The notes below the pieces were generated by a model. That model ran no database searches, was not told the origin of the DNA, and saw only the letters and a list, made by a program, of their open reading frames with translations. 64,000 nucleotides of DNA from Bacteroidaceae bacterium (GTDB lineage Bacteria > Bacteroidota > Bacteroidia > Bacteroidales > Bacteroidaceae): contig JAEEZS010000019.1 in the NCBI GenBank assembly GCA_016291905.1, forward strand, positions 45,900-109,899, in the 5' to 3' direction. Of this stretch, positions 15,283 to 22,472 are shown piece by piece. Within the stretch, counting starts at the first letter, position 1. Each line of letters begins with the position of its first letter. Made by a program: the position numbers and the translations under genes.

Positions 15283-15591
15283 ATGAAATTCGAGAGAGTA
15301 AACATGGGGGAAATAATCCTCCAAAAGATGAAAGAAAAGGGACTGAAAAAGAGTCAATTTGCAAGGTTGCTTGGAAAAAACAGGCAAGACCTTGACCGTG
15401 CCGTATTCAATAAAAGAAGCTTAGACACAGAGTTCCTATGCGAGATTTCAGAGAAACTTGATTGTAACTTTTTTGACTACATAAATTGTAGCGAAAATGA
15501 TGACAATTTGAAAGTCATTGCTAAACTCACCTTAGAAATAGAAGGCGAGAACAAAGGCAGAGAGATGAGATTTGAATTCAAAAAGCCATAG
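15283..15591 (+). CDS. XRE-type helix-turn-helix regulator (phage repressor-like)
   Basis: The 102-aa protein starts MKFERVNMGEIILQKMKEKG; an ATG at 15304 is also possible. Residues about 8-70 form an XRE helix-turn-helix: KGLKKSQFARLLGKNRQDLD supplies the two recognition helices, followed by LCEISEKLDCNFFDYI. The C-terminal part (LKVIAKLTLEIEGE) could form a dimer strand. It is transcribed away from the phage early genes, the usual place of a lysogeny repressor, and starts a two-gene unit. Its AT-rich codons differ clearly from the phage genes on the other strand. Confidence 0.75.
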   Translation: MKFERVNMGEIILQKMKEKGLKKSQFARLLGKNRQDLDRAVFNKRSLDTEFLCEISEKLDCNFFDYINCSENDDNLKVIAKLTLEIEGENKGREMRFEFKKP

Positions 15592-15598
15592 AAAAAAA

Positions 15599-15877
15599 AT
15601 GAGAAAACAGAAGAAGGGTTTTAACACAGCGGAGGAGGCCTATGAAGAAATAATTAGGAGTTTGAGTGCTTTAAAGTACCTCAAACAAAGAAAGGCAAAA
15701 GATTTAGATGATGAATATGACAAAGAAATAAGATCATGCATCGACGCATTAATAAAACCTTATAGTTTTTTGGTGGAGAGAATCAAGGCCAAGAAAAGAT
15801 GGGATATATATATAAGAAAAAGAATCGAAAAAGAAAATAAGGAGTGGGAAGGAATGCCTTCAATGGAAAATCTATAA
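15599..15877 (+). CDS. Helical 92-aa protein paired with the HTH gene
   Basis: The ATG at 15599 lies eight bases after the HTH stop. The protein starts MRKQKKGFNTAEEAYEEIIR and is almost all charged helix (SLSALKYLKQRKAKDLDDEY, VERIKAKKRWDIYIRKRIEK). Base content is AT-rich like the HTH gene. A partner or target of the regulator, or a moron gene expressed in the lysogen, would fit; a toxin-antitoxin pair cannot be excluded because the genes are tightly spaced. No family recognised. Confidence 0.5.
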   Translation: MRKQKKGFNTAEEAYEEIIRSLSALKYLKQRKAKDLDDEYDKEIRSCIDALIKPYSFLVERIKAKKRWDIYIRKRIEKENKEWEGMPSMENL

Positions 15878-15940
15878 GAAAAAGTAGCCCGAGACGTAGC
15901 CCGGAGAAAAACGAAACCTTCTTTCTGAAGAGACGCAACA

Positions 15941-16030
15941 ATGCACAGAACAATCATATATGAATATTTGGACGGCACGATTACTAAACGTGTGTTCACC
16001 TTTGCTACTCACCTCAACGAATCAGGTTAA
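15941..16030 (+). CDS. Possible 29-aa peptide next to the terminator
   Basis: An ATG at 15941 opens 29 codons (MHRTIIYEYLDGTITKRVFT and a short end) whose stop lies inside the left arm of the terminator at 16025. The length is short and no family is recognised. It may be the remnant of a longer gene or a real end-of-operon peptide. Confidence 0.25.
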   Translation: MHRTIIYEYLDGTITKRVFTFATHLNESG

Positions 16031-16052
16031 AGGAAAGCCTTTAACCTTTTTT
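16025..16052 (+). terminator. Rho-independent terminator at the right end of the phage-like element
   Basis: A perfect nine-base stem (16025-16033 with 16038-16046), a four-base loop and six T residues form a textbook terminator on the plus strand. It ends the HTH unit and separates the phage-like genes from the UvrA-like gene, which starts 18 bases later. Confidence 0.85.
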
Positions 16053-16069
16053 CATGAACAACACAGCCC

Positions 16070-18346
16070 ATGGAGAGAGACCGAATCATTGTGCGAGGCG
16101 CACGGGAGAACAACCTGAAGGATGTCTCGCTGGAGATTCCGAAACAACAGATAACCGTCTTCACCGGCGTCAGCGGCTCGGGCAAGAGTTCGCTGGTGCT
16201 CGACACCATTGCCGCCAAGTCGCGCCGTGAGCTGAACGACACCTTTCCCACCTTCGTCCAGCAGTACCTTCCCAAGTACGGCCGTCCCCATGTGGATGCC
16301 ATTGAGAACCTGCCCATTGCCATCGTCATCGACCAAAAGAAGCCTGCGCAGAACTCCCGTTCCACCGTGGGCACCTATACCGACATCGCCGCCCTGCTGC
16401 GCCTGCTCTTCTCGCGTGTCGGACAGCCCTTTGTGGGCTATGCCGAGTCGTTCAGCTTCAACCACCCCGAGGGCAGCTGCCCCCGTTGCTCGGGCTTGGG
16501 CGAGATTCGCGAACTCGACATCCACAAGCTGGTGGACTTCGACAAGAGCCTCAATGACGAGGACACCATCCACTACATTGCCTTCGGCAAGGGCGGCTGG
16601 CGCTGGATACGTTATGCCCACAGCGGCCTCTTCGACCTCGACAAAAAGATTCGCGACTATAGCCCCGAGGAACTCGATCTCTTCCTTAACAGCCCTCAGA
16701 TACGGCTGAAAAATCCTCCGTCCAACTGGCCCAAGACGGCGAAATACGAGGGGCTCATCCCGCGCATGTACCGTAGTATCATCAATAGCGAAGAGGGACT
16801 GCTGCATGCCGCCGTCCTCAACCCCATGCTGCGTATGGGCGTCTGCCCCGACTGTGGCGGCACACGTCTCAGCCCGCGCGTTCTATCTTGTAAGATTGAC
16901 GGGAAGAACATCGCCGAGGTCAGCGCCCTCTCCATCACCAAGCTCAATGCCTGGGTGCGCTCCCTCACGTCGCCCCTTGCCGTTGACCTTCAGGCGGCTA
17001 TTGGTGCGCGGCTGACGGCGCTGGAGGAGATTGGCCTTGGCTACCTCAGTCTTGACCGCGCCGTGGGCACCCTCTCCGGCGGCGAAGCCCAGCGCTGCAA
17101 GATTGCCAAGTACATCAATTCCTCCCTCTCCGACGTCCTCTACATCCTCGACGAGCCCAGCACGGGCCTCCACAACCACGACATCGAGCTGATGAAACAC
17201 TCCGTGCGCCGCCTGCGCGATGCCGGCAACACCGTCCTCCTCGTCGAGCACCACCGCGAGATGATTCGCATTGCCGACCATGTGGTGGACATGGGGCCCG
17301 GCCCGGGTGCCGACGGCGGACAAATCATCTTCGAGGGCACCTACGACGCGCTGCTCCACAGCCATACCGCCACGGGTGAAGCGCTGGGCATGCGCGGCGC
17401 CTTCAAGGAGAGCCCCCGTCAGGCCATGCAGCACTTCCCCCTTCAGCATGCCACGCTCCACAACCTCAAGGACATCTCCGTGCCGCTGCCGCTGGGCGTG
17501 TTCGGTGTTATTGCCGGTGTGGCAGGCTCGGGCAAGAGCTCGCTCATGGAGTGTTTCCGTCGCGACTATCCCACGCCCTCCGACATTGTGTATATCAGCC
17601 AGAAGAACATCGGCGTCAGCCTCCGCTCCACCCCCGCCACCTACCTTGACGTCGCCTCCGACATCCGCAAGCGCTTTGCCAAGACCCACCACATGAAGGA
17701 GCTCTACTTCACCTTCAACGGCAAGGGAGCCTGCCCCGTCTGCGGTGGCAAGGGCGTCGTCATCTCGGAGATGGCGTTCATGGACAACATAGAGACGGTT
17801 TGCGACGCTTGCGGAGGGCTGCGCTATTCGAAGGAGGCGCTGGAATACACGATAAGCGGACCGTCCTCCGAGCTGTCCCGTGAGAGCGAGACGTTGAACA
17901 TCGCCCAGGTTTTCGACCTCTCCGTGCGTCGCGCCAGCGAGTTCTTCCACGGTACGGCGATTGAGGAGAAGCTGCGCCCCTTGATGGACGTCGGCCTCGG
18001 CTACCTCCACCTCAACCAGGCCCTCTCGACGCTCTCCGGCGGTGAACTCCAACGCCTCAAGCTGGCTTCACACCTCGGCGAAAAGGGCAAGATTTTCATC
18101 ATCGACGAGCCCACCGACGGCCTGCACCTCAAGGACGTCCATCACCTCGTGGCACTTTTCGAACGGATGGTGGATGAGGGCAACACCCTCTACGTCATCG
18201 AGCACAACACCGACGTCATCCGTGCTGCCGACTACGTCATCGAGCTTGGCCCGGGCGCAGGTGAGAATGGCGGCGAACTCCTCTTTGCCGGTACGCCCCA
18301 TGCCCTCGCTGCCTGCCCAGCCTCCGTTACCGCCCGTTACTTGTAA
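16070..18346 (+). CDS. UvrA2-like ATP-binding cassette protein
   Basis: The 758-aa protein has two UvrA-type ATPase halves. Walker A motifs are GVSGSGKSS at 33-41 and GVAGSGKSS near 485; signature motifs are LSGGEAQR near 334 and LSGGELQR near 654, each followed by a DEP Walker B. Zinc-type CxxC pairs are seen at CPRC, CPDC, CPVC and CDAC. At 758 aa it is shorter than housekeeping UvrA (about 940), because the UvrB-binding insert is reduced, as in UvrA2/DrrC proteins. Those proteins act in DNA-damage tolerance or drug self-resistance. No uvrB or antibiotic cluster lies nearby. Confidence 0.85.
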   Translation: MERDRIIVRGARENNLKDVSLEIPKQQITVFTGVSGSGKSSLVLDTIAAKSRRELNDTFPTFVQQYLPKYGRPHVDAIENLPIAIVIDQKKPAQNSRSTVGTYTDIAALLRLLFSRVGQPFVGYAESFSFNHPEGSCPRCSGLGEIRELDIHKLVDFDKSLNDEDTIHYIAFGKGGWRWIRYAHSGLFDLDKKIRDYSPEELDLFLNSPQIRLKNPPSNWPKTAKYEGLIPRMYRSIINSEEGLLHAAVLNPMLRMGVCPDCGGTRLSPRVLSCKIDGKNIAEVSALSITKLNAWVRSLTSPLAVDLQAAIGARLTALEEIGLGYLSLDRAVGTLSGGEAQRCKIAKYINSSLSDVLYILDEPSTGLHNHDIELMKHSVRRLRDAGNTVLLVEHHREMIRIADHVVDMGPGPGADGGQIIFEGTYDALLHSHTATGEALGMRGAFKESPRQAMQHFPLQHATLHNLKDISVPLPLGVFGVIAGVAGSGKSSLMECFRRDYPTPSDIVYISQKNIGVSLRSTPATYLDVASDIRKRFAKTHHMKELYFTFNGKGACPVCGGKGVVISEMAFMDNIETVCDACGGLRYSKEALEYTISGPSSELSRESETLNIAQVFDLSVRRASEFFHGTAIEEKLRPLMDVGLGYLHLNQALSTLSGGELQRLKLASHLGEKGKIFIIDEPTDGLHLKDVHHLVALFERMVDEGNTLYVIEHNTDVIRAADYVIELGPGAGENGGELLFAGTPHALAACPASVTARYL

Positions 18347-18353
18347 TTATACT

Positions 18354-19202
18354 TCAAAACGAGACGGACAGTCGAAGACCGGCTGAGAGTGTCGGTGTAT
18401 GCGAAGCCCCTAAAGAAATCGGTTTGCTGTTTAGCGCGAGGTCGGGTGAGAGCCTGACCGTACAAGCTTCCACCCTCGTGTGGGCTGCATCGAAGTTGCG
18501 CGTGTTTGCTGTGTTGATGGCATCGACGGTTGACCAAATAGTATTGACGAGAAGGGCTAGCCCGGAGGCGTAGGCGGCTGTCCCCCATAGTGTTTCCCCT
18601 CCTCTCGTCGAAGCATTCATGCTACAGTCAATAGAGGCCTTCGTGGCGAGGAGCGACGCTGCGCCCAGCATAAGGTGCCGCACGCCCCGTTCCGCATCGC
18701 CGTTGTAAATCTGCCCTGCGCCTGGGATGAGGGCCGAAAACGTTCCGGCAAGGATGGGCGACTTGCGCTTGTAGCCTTCGGGAAAGACCAGCGGCCCGTC
18801 TCGGTTGATTCTGTGAGCCGACGCGGATGCATCGAGCGCGTCTGCAAGGATAGCCCACGTGCAGATGTACATGCAGTACCCTGCGGCTATTAGTCTCAAG
18901 GCGAAGTCGCCGTCGTCCTGTGCCTTCTCGGCCGACGCTATCAGCACGCCTCCTGCTGCAAACGACCCGAACGTAACGCCCATGTATTCCCAGGCCTTTG
19001 CCCTCTCTCCGTTGTAGAAATGGCCGACCCCAGGGAAGACGACGGAGAAAATCCCCGCTAGAGCGGGCGAATGATAGTCGTCGTCGGGCAAGGCCGATGC
19101 TGTGCTGTCAGCCGGTAGTGTTGTCAAAGCAGTTTCGCTAGCCTTCGCTGTGTCCGGAAGCAGAGAAAGCAGAAGGAGGGAGATGATAAGTAACCGCTTC
19201 AT
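18354..19202 (-). CDS. DUF5683-like membrane protein with two FPG.G.FYNG repeats
   Basis: The 282-aa protein starts with a signal-like MKRLLIISLLLLSLLPDTAK. Two similar segments, VFPGVGHFYNGERAKAWEY and LIPGAGQIYNGDAERGVRHL, each precede a hydrophobic hairpin. This repeated aromatic/Gly motif is typical of DUF5683/TM2-like proteins, whose function is unknown but tied to the envelope. The C-terminal 50 residues are beta-like (VRLSPDLALNSKPISLG). It is convergent with the UvrA-like gene, seven bases away, and divergent from the HU gene. Confidence 0.65.
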   Translation of the reverse strand: MKRLLIISLLLLSLLPDTAKASETALTTLPADSTASALPDDDYHSPALAGIFSVVFPGVGHFYNGERAKAWEYMGVTFGSFAAGGVLIASAEKAQDDGDFALRLIAAGYCMYICTWAILADALDASASAHRINRDGPLVFPEGYKRKSPILAGTFSALIPGAGQIYNGDAERGVRHLMLGAASLLATKASIDCSMNASTRGGETLWGTAAYASGLALLVNTIWSTVDAINTANTRNFDAAHTRVEACTVRLSPDLALNSKPISLGASHTPTLSAGLRLSVSF

Positions 19203-19338
19203 AATAACTGTCTTTTACGTAAATGATGATAAATAGATGAATACTCACATCCTTTAAACGGACGGATACTGAAAATACTGCACGGAAAAAACGCGTTTTT
19301 TTTCGCATCTTTTTGATTTTTATCCCATAAAATCTTCC

Positions 19339-19346
19339 TATCTTTG
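19339..19346 (+). promoter_or_regulatory. Bacteroidota -7 promoter element for the HU-winged-helix gene
   Basis: The plus strand reads TATCTTTG followed by CAAGG. A TTTTTG sequence lies about 22-26 bases upstream and fits the -33 position. The leader to the start at 19495 would be about 140 bases and contains the tandem array at 19368-19455. Confidence 0.75.
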
Positions 19347-19367
19347 CAAGGTCAACGGAAAAGTTGC

Positions 19368-19455
19368 ATCGGACGCGTCCGATGCATCCATCGCAGGCGT
19401 CCGTTGAACATATCGCAGGCGTCCGTTGCGCTCATCGGACGTGTCCGATGCTGAA
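19368..19455 (+). repeat. 22-bp tandem array of palindromic units (array A)
   Basis: Four units begin at 19368, 19390, 19412 and 19434, an exact period of 22. Units 1 and 4 contain ATCGGACGCGTCCGATG and its near copy with CGTGTCC; unit 1 is part of a 20-base perfect palindrome at 19366-19385. Units 2 and 3 share ATCGCAGGCGTCCGTTG and are half-palindromes. The array lies between the promoter and the start of the HU-winged-helix gene, in the transcribed leader. Confidence 0.85.
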
Positions 19456-19494
19456 AAATCAAAGCAAATGATAAACCAATAAATAACAAAGCCA

Positions 19495-20145
19495 ATGAAA
19501 ACAAAAGCCCCCCAAACGCCCCCTATTGAGAATCCGAAGCGGATTGTAAAATTCCAGGTCAAGAACCGTCACGACCTCCACCACGGAGGCACAGGCTACA
19601 ACGTCGTCCTTGTCTCGCCTGGCAAGGCAACCCTCGATTCTCTTGCCACCGACATCGCTCACGCCACCACCATCAAACGTGCTGACATCGCAGGAGCCGT
19701 CAGCGCCCTCACTCTTTACATGGGCAAGGCTCTCGCGCAGGGCTACGAGGTGGAACTGAAGGGTCTCGGACGCTTCCGCCTCGTGCTCACTACCAAGAAC
19801 CCCATCAGCGACCCCGCTCATGTCCGTTCGTCCGACATCCTCGTTAAGCGTATCAGTTTCGAACCCGATTTCGAGCTTACCGCGTATTTCAACGACATCA
19901 CCTTCCATCGTGACAAGGATAAGCCCTTCACCCCTTCTGCCGATACCAACGAGCAGGAGCAGCAGCTCAGCGACTACTTCTGCGGACACGATTCGATTGA
20001 TAGCAAGACCCTTGCCTCACTTCTGCATTGTGGCCTCACCACCGCTCGCGCACGTTTGAAAGTCCTTGTCGCCCAAGGCCGTCTTGTTGCCATTCCCCAC
20101 ACCCGCACCTGGTATCAGCCCACTCCCGGCAACTTCGGCCACTAA
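19495..20145 (+). CDS. HU-type DNA-binding protein fused to a C-terminal winged helix
   Basis: The 216-aa protein starts MKTKAPQTPPIENPKRIVKF. Residues about 20-130 match the HU-HIG (long Bacteroidota HU) fold: TLDSLATDIAHATTIKRADI, then MGKALAQGYEVELKGLGRFR and a beta arm. Residues about 145-216 form a separate helical domain (IDSKTLASLLHCGLTTARAR) that looks like a winged helix, a fusion not present in the usual 120-150-aa forms. It would bind and bend DNA with added sequence preference. The leader contains palindromic 22-bp repeats, so autoregulation is a reasonable guess. Confidence 0.75.
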   Translation: MKTKAPQTPPIENPKRIVKFQVKNRHDLHHGGTGYNVVLVSPGKATLDSLATDIAHATTIKRADIAGAVSALTLYMGKALAQGYEVELKGLGRFRLVLTTKNPISDPAHVRSSDILVKRISFEPDFELTAYFNDITFHRDKDKPFTPSADTNEQEQQLSDYFCGHDSIDSKTLASLLHCGLTTARARLKVLVAQGRLVAIPHTRTWYQPTPGNFGH

Positions 20146-20504
20146 ACGGTTTGTTCGATTTTTCCCGAAAAAGTTTCCACTGATTTTCTTGAAAAACAAA
20201 TTATATTTTCCATCTTTGCAATGGAAATCTGAAACTAAAAGCAAGCAAAATAAAGACAGACAAATAAATTGCTGCGGCTGCTGATGCGCAAGAGAATGCC
20301 TATGTTATATAGCATATTTATATAGGAACTCGTTCTGCACCACTATCTCTGCGTAGTACTGCGCTACGATGTCAAGCTGGGTGCCTACCATTCCATGACG
20401 GGATTGAATCTGTCCTGCCTTTTGCGACAGCCAACCCAACAGTAAAATTTTGCGTATATAGTATGAAGCAAGGAAAGCCGGCTCGGGGGAGCCGGCTTTC
20501 CTTG
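20146..20504 (+). ncRNA. Candidate untranslated RNA between the HU gene and the FISUMP gene
   Basis: No protein gene is supported in this 359-base gap. CATCTTTG at 20211-20218 is one base short of the TAnnTTTG promoter and is followed by CAATGG. About 250 bases later, 20469-20484 and 20489-20504 form a perfect 16-base stem with a GGGG loop. A plus-strand transcript between them would be a small RNA. On the minus strand a short reading frame (20305-20391, ending LYKYAI) has no clear family and may be a gene remnant. Confidence 0.35.
20469..20504. terminator. Strong bidirectional terminator-like hairpin
   Basis: A perfect 16-base stem around GGGG lies directly beyond the stop at 20505 of the minus-strand FISUMP gene. 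On that strand the stem is followed by CTTCATAC, with only a weak T-run. It is likely the end of the minus-strand operon and perhaps of the plus-strand RNA. Confidence 0.65.
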
Positions 20505-21125
20505 TCATGGGGTGGTGGGCGGTTTTTTGCCTCTCATGCGGACGGGGCGGATGCTGTGTCCGCTGCTGCGGCTCCAGTTGTAGAGCATGTAGGCTCCGTC
20601 GGTATAGAAGATGAATCCCTGCGCCTTTCGTGGGTCGTCTTGCTGAAGTGTTGAGGACCAGTAGTCGCCGTAGGTGTCGATGCCGTAATGCGTGGCACCG
20701 TCTTTGTCGCCTGCGGCAGGGAGGAAGATGAAGTTCCCGTTCGGGCCTGTGACTCTATATCCCTTCACGGATGCCGTCCCGTCCCATCCCTGCAGCCACA
20801 TCCAGGAACAGGAGTCCTTCAGTTCGGCCCACTGGCTGACAGACGGCATGCGCCATTTGCCGTGCCAGCGACGGCGGGCAACGTCGTTTCTGATGCTTAA
20901 CGTCGTGCGGGCTGTCAGGAAGGTATAGTTCTCGGGGGTGTAGGTCTCCTTGGGCTTTGTCTCGCCCCAGGCGTAATAGTCGCCGAAGTCCTCGGACTTC
21001 TCAGCGCCAAGGTTGCAGGTTGCCCAGAGGGTTCCACTGGGCAAACCTAAATCAACATACTCATGTACTTTGCAAGATACCAGAGCGGTACTTACGAAAA
21101 GCAACATCAGGGCTTTGTTCCTCAC
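20505..21125 (-). CDS. FISUMP/DUF1566-type surface lipoprotein
   Basis: I start at the GTG at 21125, which overlaps the upstream stop and gives a proper lipoprotein signal (RNKALMLLFVSTALVSC). An ATG at 21107 would lose the basic start. The mature part has the Fibrobacter-type paralogous domain: YVDLGLPSGTLWATCNLGA, then YYAWGETKPKETY, WRMPSVSQWAELKDSCSWMW and a closing GYWSS/IRPVR-like end. These domains are found on secreted and surface proteins of gut Bacteroidota; their ligand is unknown. It ends the electron-transfer operon. Confidence 0.7.
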   Translation of the reverse strand: MRNKALMLLFVSTALVSCKVHEYVDLGLPSGTLWATCNLGAEKSEDFGDYYAWGETKPKETYTPENYTFLTARTTLSIRNDVARRRWHGKWRMPSVSQWAELKDSCSWMWLQGWDGTASVKGYRVTGPNGNFIFLPAAGDKDGATHYGIDTYGDYWSSTLQQDDPRKAQGFIFYTDGAYMLYNWSRSSGHSIRPVRMRGKKPPTTP

Positions 21126-22462
21126 AGCGTGTTCTGCTTCAGCTTCTCCACATACTGGTCGATGCGCTGAAGCTCGCGGGGGATGTCGATGCGCTGGGGG
21201 CACTCGTCCACGCAGGTGCGGCAGCCGATGCAATGGTCAGCCTGACGCAGGGCGGGCACCGCTTTGTCGTACTCATCGAGGAACGAGCGGCGCAACTTGG
21301 CGTATTGCGGGTTTTCGCGGTCAGTAGGCAGGGACATCTGGGTGACTCGCCTATTATAGTAGGTGAGGATGGAGGGGATATCGATGCCGTAGGGGCAGGG
21401 CATGCAGTATTTGCAGTCGTTGCAGGGGATGAGCGGGTACTTCTGGATAAGCTCGGCAGTCTCATAGAGGAAGTGACACTCCTCGTCGGTGAGCGGTACG
21501 AGGGGACTGTATGTCGAGATATTATCTTGAAGGTGCTCCATGTAGGTCATGCCGCTGAGGGCTGTGAGCACACCTTCGGGAGTGCCGGCAAAACGGAATG
21601 CCCACGAAGCCACGCTACGCTCGGGTTCGCGTTCCTTCAGACGGGCCACGATGTTATCGGGTACCTTGGAGAGACGGCCTCCCAGCAGCGGTTCCATGAT
21701 GACAACGGGGATGCCACGCTCGTGGAGGTCGTTGTAGAGCTTTTCGGCAGGGGGATTGGAGAGCTTCCAGTCAGAATAGTTCATCTGAATCTGCACGAAG
21801 TCCCAGTGGTACTTTTCGTGGAGCTCTACGAAGCTGTCCCACGAGTTGGGGTCGCCGTGGAACGAGAAACCGAGGTTACGAATCTTTCCTATCTTACGTT
21901 CTTCCTGCAGGAAGTCCATCATGCCGTTATCGACATATCGGCTGTTGAAAGCAGGGACGCCGCCACCGCCGATGGAGTGGAGGAGGTAGTAGTCAATGAC
22001 ATCAACCTGAAGTTCGCGGAAGGATTTTTCGTACATAGCCAGGCCCCCTTCGCGGGAGTTGTCGCCGAAGTTGGAGAGCTTGGTTGCCACAAAATATTTG
22101 TCGCGAGGATGGCGTTTTAGGGCGATGCCCGTGGCAGCCTCGCATTGTCCCTGCAGATAGACGGGTGAGCAGTCGAAGTAGTTAACGCCGTGTTCAATGG
22201 CATAATCGACAAGGGTGTTGACAGCCTCCTGGTCGATGACGTCGCGTCCGTTTTCGTCTTTTTTCATGGGCCAGCGCATACAGCCGTAACCTAAGATGGA
22301 TACTTTGTCGCCCGTTTTGGGGTTGATGCGGTAAGTCATGCCGCCTTCTCTTGCCTGTTGACTCGTTGACTTGTTGACTTGTTGACTTTTATTGTTGCAC
22401 CCTACCAATGTTGTTGCAGCCACAGCACCGGCAGACCGTTTGATGAATTCTCTTCTATCCAT
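21122..22462 (-). CDS. Tat-exported aldo/keto reductase with C-terminal ferredoxin domain
   Basis: The ATG at 22462 gives 446 aa starting MDRREFIKRSAGAVAATTLV and a cysteine, a twin-arginine signal with a lipobox. Residues about 50-340 are an aldo/keto reductase barrel (ILGYGCMRWPMKKDENGRD, then DYYLLHSIGGGGVPAF and WKLSNPPAEKLYNDL). The C-terminus has two 4Fe-4S motifs, CNDCKYCMPCPYGIDIP and CIGCRTCVDECPQRIDIP. It would take electrons from the membrane ferredoxin protein upstream. Between signal and barrel lies a run of octanucleotide repeats (22355-22386) coding for SQQVNKSTSQQ. Confidence 0.82.
   Translation of the reverse strand: MDRREFIKRSAGAVAATTLVGCNNKSQQVNKSTSQQAREGGMTYRINPKTGDKVSILGYGCMRWPMKKDENGRDVIDQEAVNTLVDYAIEHGVNYFDCSPVYLQGQCEAATGIALKRHPRDKYFVATKLSNFGDNSREGGLAMYEKSFRELQVDVIDYYLLHSIGGGGVPAFNSRYVDNGMMDFLQEERKIGKIRNLGFSFHGDPNSWDSFVELHEKYHWDFVQIQMNYSDWKLSNPPAEKLYNDLHERGIPVVIMEPLLGGRLSKVPDNIVARLKEREPERSVASWAFRFAGTPEGVLTALSGMTYMEHLQDNISTYSPLVPLTDEECHFLYETAELIQKYPLIPCNDCKYCMPCPYGIDIPSILTYYNRRVTQMSLPTDRENPQYAKLRRSFLDEYDKAVPALRQADHCIGCRTCVDECPQRIDIPRELQRIDQYVEKLKQNTL
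22355..22386 (-). repeat. Octanucleotide repeat inside the aldo/keto reductase gene
   Basis: Four 8-base units of the form YYGTTGAC (minus strand GTCAACRR) lie in frame in the linker after the signal peptide. Eight is not a multiple of three, so gain or loss of one unit would shift the frame. The same unit recurs in the MFS gene at 28723-28802 and near 62.3 kb. Confidence 0.85.
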
Positions 22463-22472
22463 AATACGTTTT

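Noticed and set aside
16883..18052. 389-codon minus-strand open frame opposite the UvrA-like gene
   Set aside because: The plus-strand frame has Walker and signature motifs across the same bases, and the minus frame shows no known domain.
20305..20508. 67-codon minus-strand frame inside the gene-free gap
   Set aside because: Its first residues would be coded by the terminator hairpin. The rest has no recognised family, so I list it only as a possible remnant within the gap feature.
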